A stretch of DNA of 64,000 nucleotides from Lysobacterales bacterium (GTDB taxonomy: Bacteria; Pseudomonadota; Gammaproteobacteria; Xanthomonadales; Rhodanobacteraceae): the NCBI GenBank assembly GCA_016707485.1, contig JADJHN010000001.1, positions 806,001 to 870,000 on the forward strand, written 5' to 3'. A program made the position numbers and the translations under genes. The notes beneath the pieces were generated by a model that worked only from the letters and a program-made list of their open reading frames with translations, ran no database searches and was not told the DNA's origin. Shown one piece after another: positions 55,727-64,000 of the stretch (its first letter is position 1; each line of letters opens with the position of its first letter).

Positions 55727-56914
55727 ATGGACTCCGCAACCCGCGCCCGTTTTGCCGCCGAACTGGAATCGATCCGCGAACAAGGCCTGTTCAAGACCGA
55801 ACGCATCATCGCCACGCCGCAATCGGCGCAGATCCGCACCACCGATGGTCGCGAAGTCCTCAATTTCTGCGCCAACAACTATCTCGGCCTGGCCGACAAC
55901 GCGGAAGTCATCGAAGCGGCCAAGCAAGCCCTCGATACGCACGGCTTCGGCCTGGCCAGCGTGCGCTTCATCTGCGGGACGCAGGATCTGCACAAGCAAC
56001 TCGAAGCGAAGATCTCGGAATTTTTCGGCACCGAGGACACGATTCTCTACACCAGTTGCTTCGACGCCAACGGCGGCCTGTTCGAGACGATCCTCTCGGA
56101 CGAGGATGCGGTGATCTCCGACGCGCTCAACCACGCCTCGATCATCGACGGCATCCGCCTGTGCAAGGCCGAGCGCCGCCGCTACGCCAACAGCGACATG
56201 GTCGAACTCGAAAAGCATTTGATCGAGACAAAGGACGCGCGCACCCGCCTGATTGCCACCGACGGCGTGTTCTCGATGGACGGCTACATCGCCAAGCTCG
56301 ATGAAATCGTCGCGCTGAAGAAAAAATACAACGCCCTGCTGATGGTCGATGACTCGCACGCCACCGGATTCGTCGGCAACAGCGGGCGCGGCTCGGCCGA
56401 ACTGCACGGCGTCATGCACGAGGTCGATGTCTACACCTCGACACTTGGCAAGGCGTTGGGCGGCGGCTCTGGCGGCTTCACCACGGGTCGACGTGAAATC
56501 ATCGACCTGCTGCGCCAGCGTTCCCGGCCTTACCTGTTCTCCAATACCTTGCCGCCGCCGCTGGTCGCCGCCAGCCTCAAGGTCTTCGAGATCCTTTCGC
56601 GATCGACCGAACTGCGTGATCGCGTCGAAGCCAATGCCCGGCATTTCCGCCAGCGCATGAGCGCCGCCGGCTTCGAGCTGCGCCCGGGCAATCATCCCAT
56701 CGTTCCGGTCATGCTCCACGACGCCAAGCTCGCCCAGCAATTCGCCAACGCCCTGCTCGACGAAGGCATCTACGTGATCGGCTTCTTCTTCCCGGTCGTC
56801 CCGCAAGGCCAGGCGCGCATCCGCACGCAGATGAGCGCGGCACACTCGATCGAACAGATCGACCGCGCCGTGGATGCGTTCATCAAGGTTGCAAGAAACC
56901 TTGGCGTGATCTGA
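55727..56914 (+). CDS. kbl: Glycine C-acetyltransferase (2-amino-3-ketobutyrate CoA ligase)
   Basis: A 395-residue PLP enzyme that converts 2-amino-3-ketobutyrate and CoA to glycine and acetyl-CoA in threonine breakdown. The PLP lysine is Lys242 in TSTLGKALGGGSGGF, and the family phrases FCANNYLGLADN, LMVDDSHATGFVG and VGFFFPVVPQGQARIRTQMSA-like segments are present. tdh, its usual partner, is not adjacent. The gene is divergent from the exported deiminase. Confidence 0.95.
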   Translation: MDSATRARFAAELESIREQGLFKTERIIATPQSAQIRTTDGREVLNFCANNYLGLADNAEVIEAAKQALDTHGFGLASVRFICGTQDLHKQLEAKISEFFGTEDTILYTSCFDANGGLFETILSDEDAVISDALNHASIIDGIRLCKAERRRYANSDMVELEKHLIETKDARTRLIATDGVFSMDGYIAKLDEIVALKKKYNALLMVDDSHATGFVGNSGRGSAELHGVMHEVDVYTSTLGKALGGGSGGFTTGRREIIDLLRQRSRPYLFSNTLPPPLVAASLKVFEILSRSTELRDRVEANARHFRQRMSAAGFELRPGNHPIVPVMLHDAKLAQQFANALLDEGIYVIGFFFPVVPQGQARIRTQMSAAHSIEQIDRAVDAFIKVARNLGVI

Positions 56915-56958
56915 GCCAGACGAATGCCATTGACTTGAATATACAAAGTACTAGACGT

Positions 56959-57005
56959 CCCTTCTCCCCTTGCGGGAGAAGGTGGCGCGAAGCGCCGGAT
57001 GAGGG
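56959..57005. repeat. Double-hairpin intergenic repeat (CCTTCTCCC type)
   Basis: CTTCTCCC/GGGAGAAG and GGCGC/GCGCC form two adjacent hairpins in CCCTTCTCCCCTTGCGGGAG and GGTGGCGCGAAGCGCCGGAT. I recognise this as a common interspersed repeat of gammaproteobacteria. It lies in the gap between kbl and the restriction enzyme; nothing else is seen there. Confidence 0.65.
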
Positions 57006-57199
57006 AATGCAACCTGACGGCGATGCAGCCGCACGTACGCATCGCGATAGGGGTGCATTTGTGACGCTGAATCAGCTTGCGTCAGTGTCATTCGAGTCGC
57101 GACAGGCAGGCCCCCGCCTGCGTGTGCTTGCTGCGGTTACGTGATCGCCCATCAAACGTTGGCGAGTGTCGTATCCTTTGTGAATCGAGGGGGAACTTC

Positions 57200-59974
57200 A
57201 TGCCACTGAGCTGGAACGAGATCAAGGATCGGGCGCTGCGCTTTTCGCGCGAATGGCAGCACGAATCATCGGAAGATGCCGAGGCAAAGTCGTTCTGGGA
57301 TGGCTTCTTCGATGTGTTCGGCGTCAGCCGGCGGCGGGTGGCGAATTTCGAGAAGAAGATCAGGAAGCTCGATGGCAAGGATGGCTTCATCGACCTGCTG
57401 TGGAAAGGCGTGCTGCTGATCGAGCACAAGTCACGCGGCAAGGATCTGGATCGTGCACATGCGCAGGCGCGCGACTACTTCCACGGCCTCAGCGACGCCG
57501 AGCTGCCGCGCTACCTGCTGGTCTGCGACTTCGAGCGCTTCCGCCTGTACGACCTGGAAACCGGCGAGATCCCCACCGAGTTCGCGCTGAAGGATCTGCA
57601 AAAGCACGTGCGCCAGTTCGGCTTCATTGCCGGCTACCAGGCGCGCAGCTTCAAGGAGGAAGACCCGGTCAACGTGCTTGCCGCCGAGCGCATGGGCAAG
57701 CTGCACGACGCCCTGAAAGCGGCCGGCTACGACGGCCACGCGCTGGAAGTGCTGCTGGTGCGGCTGCTGTTCTGCCTGTTCGGCGACGACACCGGCATCT
57801 TCCCGCGGCATGCCTTCCACGAGCTGCTGGCCCAGCGCACCGGCGTGGACGGCGCCGACACCGGTCAGTGGCTGGCGCAGCTGTTCCAGGTGCTCGATAC
57901 CGCACCGGCTCGCCGGCAGAAGACCCTCGACGCGCAACTCGCCGAATTCCCCTACGTCAACGGCAAGCTGTTCGCGGAACCGCTGCCGCTGGCCGCATTC
58001 GACGCCAACATGCGCGAGCTGTTGCTGCAAGCCAGCACGCTCGACTGGAGCCGCATCAGCCCGGCCATCTTCGGCTCGATGTTCCAGTCGGTCATGGATG
58101 CCAAGGCCCGGCGCAACCTGGGCGCGCACTACACCAGCGAAAAGAACATCCTGAAACTGATCGGCCCGCTGTTCCTCGACGAACTGAAAACCGAACTGGA
58201 GAAAATCGGCAACCACGAAGGCAAGCTAAAGGGCTTCCACATCAAGCTCGCCAGCCTGCGCTTTCTCGATCCCGCCTGTGGCTGCGGCAACTTCCTCGTC
58301 ATCGCCTACCGCGAACTGCGCCTGCTCGAAATCGAAGTGTTGCAACGCCTGTACGCGCGCCAGGGCTCGGTGCTGCAAGGCGTTGCCGACCACGTCGCCA
58401 TCGACGTCGACCAGTTCTACGGCATCGAGATCGAGGAGTTCCCGGCCCAGATTGCCCAGGTCGCGCTGTGGCTGATGGACCACCAGATGAACCTGCGCGT
58501 GGCCGAACAGTTCGGCGAATACTTCGCGCGCCTGCCGTTGACCAAGAGCCCCACCATCGTTCACGGCAATGCGCTGCGGATCGATTGGAGGGATGTGGTA
58601 CCGAAGGAGAAACTCAGCTACATCCTCGGTAATCCGCCGTTCGTTGGTAAGAAGGAACAGAACGCAGCGCAGAAGGCCGACATGTCACATGTGTTCGCAG
58701 GCGTGAAGAGCGCGGGCGTGCTCGACTTCGTGGCCGCTTGGTACCTGTTGGCGGCGAAGTACGTGCAGGACACCTTGATTCGCTGCGCATTTGTCTCCAC
58801 CAATTCGATCACGCAGGGCGAACAGGTCGGCGTGCTTTGGAGCGAACTTTACCGACTCGGCATGCATATCCAATTTGCCCATCGCACGTTCAAGTGGAGC
58901 AACGAGGCACGCGGCAAGGCGGCCGTGCATTGCGTGATCGTCGGATTCGGCATGTCCGATCCGTCGAGCAAGCGACTGTTCGACTACGCGCACACGAAGT
59001 CCGACCCGCACGAGTTTTCCGTGACGAACATCAACGGGTATCTGGTCGATTCCCCCGATGTCGCGCTGCAGAACCGGCGCGAGGCAATTTGCGTAGTCCC
59101 GCCGATCGTATTCGGTTCAATGCCGAATGATGGTGGAAATCTGTTGCTCACAGACGATGAGATGAAAACACTGCTCGATGCAGAACCGAATGCTGCGCCC
59201 TGGATCCGCCCGTTCGTCGGCGCTGAAGAATTCATCAACGGGGTATCGCGTTGGTGTCTGTGGCTTAAGGACATGGACCCCAAGCAGTTGCGAACTCTGC
59301 CGATCATGCGAAAGCGAATTGCCGCCGTGAAGGCATGCCGTGAGGCGAGCAGCCGGGAAACGACAATCGCGCTTGCTGCTTTCCCCATGCTTTTTGGAGA
59401 AGATCGTCAGCCGTTGACAAGCTACTTGCTAATTCCGAGTGTTTCTTCCGAAAGGAGATCGTACATTCCAATCGGTTTCATGCCACCGACAACAATCAGC
59501 AGCAACCTGAATCTTCTTGTTCCCGACGCCGGTCGGTATCATTTCGGCATCGTCCAATCGACGATGCATATGGCGTGGGTTCGTTCTGTTTGTGGCCGCC
59601 TGAAAAGCGACTATCGCTACTCTGCCGGCATCGTCTACAACAACTTCCCCTGGCCCGACCTGCTGGAGGACAGTACACGCGCCGCCATCGAAACCGCCGC
59701 ACAAGGCGTGCTCGATATGCGCGCGCAATTTCCCGGCTCGACTCTGGCCGACCTCTACGATCCGCTGACCATGCCGCCAGCGCTGGTCAAGGCGCACCAG
59801 CAACTCGACAAGGCCGTGGATGCCGCTTACATCGCCGCCGAGAAGGCCGCCGGACGCAAGCCGCCGAAACTCGGCAGCGATGCCGAGCGCGTCGCCTTCC
59901 TGTTCGAGCGCTATCAGCAGCTCACATCGCTGCTGCCCGGCGCAAAGCCAAAGCGGCAACGCAAGGCCAGCTAG
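57200..59974 (+). CDS. MmeI-like single-chain restriction-modification enzyme (type IIL)
   Basis: A 924-residue protein close to MmeI in length. The nuclease motif is Asp65...EHK at 75-77 (GVLLIEHKSRGKDLDRAHAQ). A helical spacer follows, then the N6-adenine methyltransferase core with FLDPACGCGNFLV (Asp357) and ILGNPPFVGKK (Asn478), then a variable target-recognition region (about 600-790) and a C-terminal helical tail. One protein binds, cuts and methylates one strand, so no separate methylase is needed. The recognition sequence cannot be read from the protein. ATG 57200 fits the family start. Confidence 0.9.
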   Translation: MPLSWNEIKDRALRFSREWQHESSEDAEAKSFWDGFFDVFGVSRRRVANFEKKIRKLDGKDGFIDLLWKGVLLIEHKSRGKDLDRAHAQARDYFHGLSDAELPRYLLVCDFERFRLYDLETGEIPTEFALKDLQKHVRQFGFIAGYQARSFKEEDPVNVLAAERMGKLHDALKAAGYDGHALEVLLVRLLFCLFGDDTGIFPRHAFHELLAQRTGVDGADTGQWLAQLFQVLDTAPARRQKTLDAQLAEFPYVNGKLFAEPLPLAAFDANMRELLLQASTLDWSRISPAIFGSMFQSVMDAKARRNLGAHYTSEKNILKLIGPLFLDELKTELEKIGNHEGKLKGFHIKLASLRFLDPACGCGNFLVIAYRELRLLEIEVLQRLYARQGSVLQGVADHVAIDVDQFYGIEIEEFPAQIAQVALWLMDHQMNLRVAEQFGEYFARLPLTKSPTIVHGNALRIDWRDVVPKEKLSYILGNPPFVGKKEQNAAQKADMSHVFAGVKSAGVLDFVAAWYLLAAKYVQDTLIRCAFVSTNSITQGEQVGVLWSELYRLGMHIQFAHRTFKWSNEARGKAAVHCVIVGFGMSDPSSKRLFDYAHTKSDPHEFSVTNINGYLVDSPDVALQNRREAICVVPPIVFGSMPNDGGNLLLTDDEMKTLLDAEPNAAPWIRPFVGAEEFINGVSRWCLWLKDMDPKQLRTLPIMRKRIAAVKACREASSRETTIALAAFPMLFGEDRQPLTSYLLIPSVSSERRSYIPIGFMPPTTISSNLNLLVPDAGRYHFGIVQSTMHMAWVRSVCGRLKSDYRYSAGIVYNNFPWPDLLEDSTRAAIETAAQGVLDMRAQFPGSTLADLYDPLTMPPALVKAHQQLDKAVDAAYIAAEKAAGRKPPKLGSDAERVAFLFERYQQLTSLLPGAKPKRQRKAS

Positions 59975-60113
59975 GGCGCGCACTTCGGCATGTGGCAGCG
60001 AGGGCTCGTCCCGTTTGGGAACTCCTTCAGGGTGGCGGCATTGCGGGGCGAGCGTGTCCTGCCGCCATGTGGAACGAGCGCGCTCCTGCAGCAGGCCGTT
60101 TACGGGCGAGTCT

Positions 60114-60872
60114 TCAGGTTGGAAGTCGATCCAGCGCACGAATTTCGTCGTCGCCGAGGTCGCGCCATTGGCCTTTTGCCAGATTGTCCAGTTGCAACGG
60201 ACCGATGGCGACGCGGATCAGGCGCAGGACTGAAATATCGAATGCCGCCAGCAAGCGGCGGATTTGCCGGTTGCGACCCTCATCGAGGACGATTTCCAGC
60301 CACGCATTCTTTTCGCCGCGACGCAGTTCCATGACCGACCTTGCCGCGAGCCATTCGTCATCATCGCGAACACCGGCCTGGATGCGCGCCAGCAGATCGG
60401 CATCCGGAAGTCGATCGACCTGCACGTGATAGGTCTTCTCGATCTGCGATTCCGGTGCACTGATGCGCGCCGCCCATTCACTGTCATTGCTGAACAGCAG
60501 CAAGCCTTCGCTGGCCTTGTCGAGGCGCCCGACCGGCGCGATCCATGGCAAGCCAGCATCCGCAAACAGGGCATACACCGTGTCGCGGCCACGTTCGTCG
60601 TTTGCAGTCGTGACCGTCCCGCGCGGCTTGTTGAGCATGAGATAGCGACGTTCGACGGATACCACTGCCTCGTCATCGATGGCGATGGATGCCTCAGCCG
60701 AGGTGGGCGTCTGCGGATCACGGACGACGCGGCCATCAAGGGTGACACGACCGGCACGAATCGCCGCTTCCGCCTGCGAGCGCGAACACAGTCCGCGCTT
60801 GGACATGACCCGCGCCAGGCCATGCCGGGTGCCGGCAACGTGTTTCCCTGACTGGTTCCGCCTCGACACCAC
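60114..60872 (-). CDS. S4-domain 23S/16S rRNA pseudouridine synthase (RsuA/RluB family)
   Basis: About 252 residues. An S4 RNA-binding domain (ARVMSKRGLCSRSQAEAAIRA) precedes the catalytic domain with VGRLDKASEGLLLFSN (catalytic aspartate) and the LDEGRNRQIRRLLAAF end block. RsuA, RluB, RluE and RluF cannot be separated here. GTG 60872 has GGAG 9 nt before it; TTG 60887 or GTG 60869 are alternatives, while ATG 60806 would cut into the S4 domain. It follows secF's terminator on the same strand. Confidence 0.88.
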   Translation of the reverse strand: MVSRRNQSGKHVAGTRHGLARVMSKRGLCSRSQAEAAIRAGRVTLDGRVVRDPQTPTSAEASIAIDDEAVVSVERRYLMLNKPRGTVTTANDERGRDTVYALFADAGLPWIAPVGRLDKASEGLLLFSNDSEWAARISAPESQIEKTYHVQVDRLPDADLLARIQAGVRDDDEWLAARSVMELRRGEKNAWLEIVLDEGRNRQIRRLLAAFDISVLRLIRVAIGPLQLDNLAKGQWRDLGDDEIRALDRLPT

Positions 60873-60885
60873 GCAGCACGTCTCC

Positions 60886-60913
60886 AAACGAAACGGGGCG
60901 CCGAAGCGCCCCG
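60886..60913 (-). terminator. Intrinsic terminator of the yajC-secD-secF operon
   Basis: Read on the minus strand, CGGGGCGC-TTCG-GCGCCCCG is a perfect 8-bp stem with a stable tetraloop, followed by TTTCGTTT. It lies 23 bp after the secF stop and just upstream of the pseudouridine synthase start. Confidence 0.85.
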
Positions 60914-60935
60914 CGGAAAAGCAGAGAAGGATCCG

Positions 60936-61901
60936 TTACGGTCGCCGGGCGAGCTCGGGATCGTTCTTCTCGACCGGCATCAGGTCCTGCTTGGACACGC
61001 CGAGCAGCAACAGGATCGGGTTGGCGAAGAAGATCGACGAGGCGATACCGATGAAGATGCCGATCAACATGATCAGGCCGAAGTTCTCCAGGGCCGGGCC
61101 GCCGAGGAAGTACAGCGTGCCGACTGCCAGTGCCGTGGTCACGCCGGTCATGATGGTGCGCGACATGGTCGAGTTGATCGAGCGGTTGAGGATCTCGGCG
61201 GAATCGCCCTTGCGCGAGGAACGGAAGATCTCGCGCACGCGGTCGAAGACGACGATCTTGTCGTTGATCGAATAACCCACCACCGAAAGCACCGCAGCCA
61301 GCGCGGGCAGATCGAACTCGCGCCCGGTGAGGGCGAACACCGCGACGGTGAGCAGGGTGTCGTGCAGTTCCGAGGCAACCGCCGAAACCGCGAAGCGCCA
61401 TTCGAAGCGTATCCACAGGTAGATCGAGATGCCGGCGATGACGAAGATGACTGCCACCAGGCCGTCATTGCGCAACTCGTCACCCACCTGCGCGCCGACG
61501 AATTCGCTGCTGGTGACCTTGGCATCCGGTCGGGTCACGTTCAAGGCCTTGAGAACGTTGGCGGCGATCTTGTCGTTGGCGACCGCACTGGCCTCTTCCG
61601 TGGTCGAACTCGCGTTCTCGTCGGAGACAATGCGGATGGCGAAATCGTTGGTGCCGCCGAAAGTCTGCACGACGGCCTTGTCGAAGCCGCCGGCGGTCAG
61701 TGCCGCACGCACATCGGCGACATCGATGGCCTTCTCGTAATTGACTTCGACATTCGCGCCGCCGGTGAAATCCAGTCCGTAATCGAGTCCGCGAACGAAG
61801 ATGACGGCAGCGGAAAGGACCATGAGGATCGCGGAGACCGTCAGGCTGACCTTGCGCCAGCGCATGAAGTCGATATTGCTGTTCGGATTGAAAAGTTCCA
61901 T
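60936..61901 (-). CDS. secF: Protein translocase subunit SecF
   Basis: A 321-residue inner-membrane protein that with SecD uses the proton gradient to pull secreted proteins through SecYEG. It has a first helix (VSLTVSAILMVLSAAVIF), a periplasmic domain, and a C-terminal RND-like bundle with GVTTALAVGTLYFLGGPALENFG and the VVGYSINDKIVVFDRVRE motif with the essential aspartate. It starts 15 bp after secD. Confidence 0.97.
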   Translation of the reverse strand: MELFNPNSNIDFMRWRKVSLTVSAILMVLSAAVIFVRGLDYGLDFTGGANVEVNYEKAIDVADVRAALTAGGFDKAVVQTFGGTNDFAIRIVSDENASSTTEEASAVANDKIAANVLKALNVTRPDAKVTSSEFVGAQVGDELRNDGLVAVIFVIAGISIYLWIRFEWRFAVSAVASELHDTLLTVAVFALTGREFDLPALAAVLSVVGYSINDKIVVFDRVREIFRSSRKGDSAEILNRSINSTMSRTIMTGVTTALAVGTLYFLGGPALENFGLIMLIGIFIGIASSIFFANPILLLLGVSKQDLMPVEKNDPELARRP

Positions 61902-61916
61902 TGCAGATTCCCGAAG

Positions 61917-63779
61917 TCAGACCGACAGCGACTTGATCTTGGCCGAACGACCGAAGATCAGCGCAACAAGCGAGTGGGTGCCGGTCACCGAAGTGAACAT
62001 CGACGTGACGATGCCGATTGCCAGCGTGATGGCGAAGCCGCGGATCGGACCTGAGCCGAAGGCCATCAGGCCGAAGGCTGCAATCAGATGGGTGACGTTG
62101 GCGTCGAGAATGGTCGCCCAGGCCTTTTCGTAACCCGCACGAATCGCAGCGAGCGGGGTCATGCCGATGCGCAACTCTTCGCGGATACGTTCGCAGATGA
62201 GCACGTTCGCATCGATGGCCATGCCCAGCGTCAGCACGATGCCGGCAATGCCCGGAAGCGTCAGGGTGGCCTGGAAGATGCTCAATATCGCGACCAGCAG
62301 GATCAGGTTCATCAACAGCGCGGCGTTGGCGATCAAGCCAAAGCCCTTGTAGTAGAAGGCGACGAAAACGACGACGAGGAAGAGGCCGACGATGACCGCA
62401 GTGACACCCTTGCGGATGTTGTCGGCACCCAGGGTGGAGCCGATCACGCGCTCCTGGACGATATCGACCGGCGCGGCCAGCGAACCCGAGCGCAACATCA
62501 GGGCGAGTTCCGAAGCGGCCTTGGCGCTGTCCAGCCCGGTGGTCTGGAACTTGTTCGAGAACACGCCGCGGATCGTCGCCAGGCTGATGATTTCCTCGGT
62601 GATCTTGGCGCTGCGCACTTCCTTGCCATCGACGATGCGGACTTCCGGGGTGCGCTCGACGAGGACGACGGCCATGCCCTTGCCGACGTTCTGCGTGGTG
62701 AAATCGAGCATCTTGCGGGCGCCGGCCGAGTTCAAGGTCACCGAAACCGCTGGCGTGCCGGTCTGTTCATCGACGGCACTCGATGCATCGACCAGTTCGT
62801 CACCGGTGACGATGACTTTTTTCTTCAGCACGGCCGGACGGCCATCCTTGAAGTAATAAATGCGTGAGTCGGGGGGCACCGAGCCGGTGCGTATCGCTTC
62901 GGCCACGTTGACGCTCTCGTCGACCGCGCGATAGTCCAGCGTGGCGGTGGCACCGAGCAGTTTCTTCGCCTCGGCCGTGTCCTGCAGGCCCGGCAGTTCG
63001 ACGACGATGCGGCTGTCGCCCTGTTGCACGATCATCGGCTCGGCGACACCGAGCGAGTTGATGCGGTTGCGCAAGGTGGCGACGTTCTGCTTGATCGTGT
63101 TGTCGGCAATCTGCTTGATGCGCTCCGGCTTGACCTTGGCGATCAGGCTTGGCGAGCCGCCAATCGACGGGCCGCTGGAAACGATCAGGTCGGTGGCATC
63201 GCGACCGATGGCCAGGGCGATCACATCGAGATCTTCGCTGCTGCTGGCCTGCACGACGATGCCCTGCGCGCCGCGACTGACCTTGACGTTGCGGATGTTC
63301 TTGTCGCGCGCCAGCGAGCGGATGTCATCGACGTAACGTTGTTCCTGGACATCGAGCACGCTCTTCTGGTCGACCTCCATGAGGAAGTGCACGCCGCCTT
63401 GCAGATCGAGGCCGAGCGGCATCGAGTTGGCACCGATCGCGCGCAGCCAGGCGGGTACGGTCGAAGCGAGGTTCAAGGCGACGGTGAATCCGTCGCCGAG
63501 GTCGCTGCGCAGCGCGCTGGCCGCAGCCAGTTGCGAATCGGTGTTCGGGAAGGTCACCAGCAGGCGCTCGTCCTTGATGATGACTTCGTCGAAGGTGACC
63601 TTTCGCGTCTGCAGGGCCTGCAAGGCACGTTCCTTCACGGCTTCGTCAACGACGCCGCTCTTGTTGGCCAGGACCTGCACGGCAGGCTGTTTCTGATACA
63701 GCGACGGTATTGCGTACAGGATGCCCAGCAGCGCCACGGCGGCGACCAGGAAGTGTTTCCAGCGGGGAAAATCGTTCAT
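61917..63779 (-). CDS. secD: Protein translocase subunit SecD
   Basis: A 620-residue partner of SecF. It starts MNDFPRWKHFLVAAVALLGIL, carries the large periplasmic P1 domain (LDLQGGVHFLMEVD and NRINSLGVAEPMIVQQGDSR), and ends with the RND bundle including GMAIDANVLICERIREELR. The yajC gene lies 146 bp upstream on the same strand, the usual yajC-secD-secF order. Confidence 0.97.
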   Translation of the reverse strand: MNDFPRWKHFLVAAVALLGILYAIPSLYQKQPAVQVLANKSGVVDEAVKERALQALQTRKVTFDEVIIKDERLLVTFPNTDSQLAAASALRSDLGDGFTVALNLASTVPAWLRAIGANSMPLGLDLQGGVHFLMEVDQKSVLDVQEQRYVDDIRSLARDKNIRNVKVSRGAQGIVVQASSSEDLDVIALAIGRDATDLIVSSGPSIGGSPSLIAKVKPERIKQIADNTIKQNVATLRNRINSLGVAEPMIVQQGDSRIVVELPGLQDTAEAKKLLGATATLDYRAVDESVNVAEAIRTGSVPPDSRIYYFKDGRPAVLKKKVIVTGDELVDASSAVDEQTGTPAVSVTLNSAGARKMLDFTTQNVGKGMAVVLVERTPEVRIVDGKEVRSAKITEEIISLATIRGVFSNKFQTTGLDSAKAASELALMLRSGSLAAPVDIVQERVIGSTLGADNIRKGVTAVIVGLFLVVVFVAFYYKGFGLIANAALLMNLILLVAILSIFQATLTLPGIAGIVLTLGMAIDANVLICERIREELRIGMTPLAAIRAGYEKAWATILDANVTHLIAAFGLMAFGSGPIRGFAITLAIGIVTSMFTSVTGTHSLVALIFGRSAKIKSLSV

Positions 63780-63925
63780 TCGTACAAATCCAGTTCTACG
63801 CTGTTGCCGATCGATTGGTGGATCACTTGTTCAGCCAGTGGCCCGCTGTGACTGGCATTGCGGCAAACCGGTCCGACCGGGCCGGATCTACCGCCGCATT
63901 GCAGTGGGGTGCTAGCGGAAGGAAC

Positions 63926-64000
63926 TCAAGCCTGCTTGATCGTGCCCTTGGGCAGCACGGCAGTTATCGCGTTCTTCTGCATCTTCACGCTGACCTTGTC
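63926..64000 (-). CDS. yajC: YajC, C-terminal fragment (Sec translocase accessory)
   Basis: The window ends inside this gene; 24 codons plus stop are visible: DKVSVKMQKNAITAVLPKGT then IKQA. The ending VLPKGTIK is typical of YajC, the small membrane subunit that joins SecDF. The position upstream of secD supports it. Confidence 0.85.
   Translation of the reverse strand, partial: DKVSVKMQKNAITAVLPKGTIKQA

Overview
This 64 kb window is a high-GC, densely coded chromosomal segment. It most likely comes from a gammaproteobacterium of the order Lysobacterales (Xanthomonadales), probably near Rhodanobacteraceae. The evidence is the order lptA-lptB-rpoN-hpf-ptsN-hprK-rapZ-EIIA-HPr-EI (an rpoN-linked PTS cluster with HPr kinase), a recC-recB-recD operon, a split vitamin-B12-dependent ribonucleotide reductase, several families of intergenic palindromes, and secreted proteins ending in an LFRDEFE/IFHDGFQ-type tail. 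The taxonomic call is an inference from synteny and style; no rRNA or tRNA gene is seen here.

Layout. 1-8.2 kb: end of the LPS-transport gene lptA, lptB, rpoN with a sigma-54-like promoter in front of it, hibernation factor, and a complete PTS phosphorelay (EI, HPr, EIIA-Ntr, EIIA-Man-like, HPr kinase, RapZ) with no sugar permease, so probably regulatory. 8.4-14 kb: polytopic membrane protein, MBOAT acyltransferase, an SGNH/AlgJ-like partner and a methyltransferase, suggesting modification of a surface glycan. 14.2-16.2 kb: tsaB and creD on the minus strand. 16.4-18.6 kb: an AbrB-type antitoxin with a Doc/Fic-type toxin, then two secreted proteins, one with fibre-like repeats. 19-23.2 kb: nrdJ operon (NrdJa, a histone-H1-like protein, NrdJb) with tandem NrdR-box candidates upstream; NrdJb carries an in-frame palindromic repeat. 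23.5-28.3 kb: DegP/HtrA protease and an adaptor-permease-ATPase ABC exporter. 28.5-35.8 kb: two lipoproteins, a DUF1993 protein, a ferric-reductase-like flavocytochrome, a PUA/EVE-like-HNH nuclease, and a MerR/B12-binding regulator divergent from a fasciclin-domain protein.

35.8-45 kb: gyrA, a GtrA-like protein, mtnA, then a REP-associated tyrosine transposase (RAYT) next to a roughly 710 bp array of six REPIN-like units. Beside the array lies a second copy of the 3' end of recD, separated from the intact recD by about 1.4 kb of AT-richer foreign-looking DNA with one unknown membrane-anchored protein gene. 43.3-52 kb: recC-recB-recD with ATGA overlaps. 52-57 kb: unknown secreted protein, a spermidine-synthase-fold protein with an exported agmatine-deiminase-like enzyme, and kbl. 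57.2-60 kb: a one-protein MmeI-like (type IIL) restriction-modification enzyme. 60-64 kb: a pseudouridine synthase and secF-secD-yajC with a clear terminator.

Working together: nitrogen/phosphate-linked regulation (RpoN plus PTS), envelope quality control and export (Lpt, DegP, Sec, ABC), DNA maintenance and defence (GyrA, RecBCD, MmeI-like, HNH), and cobalamin-linked functions (NrdJ, MerR-B12). The most unusual region is 40-43.6 kb, where the REPIN/RAYT system abuts a duplicated recD terminus flanking an insertion.
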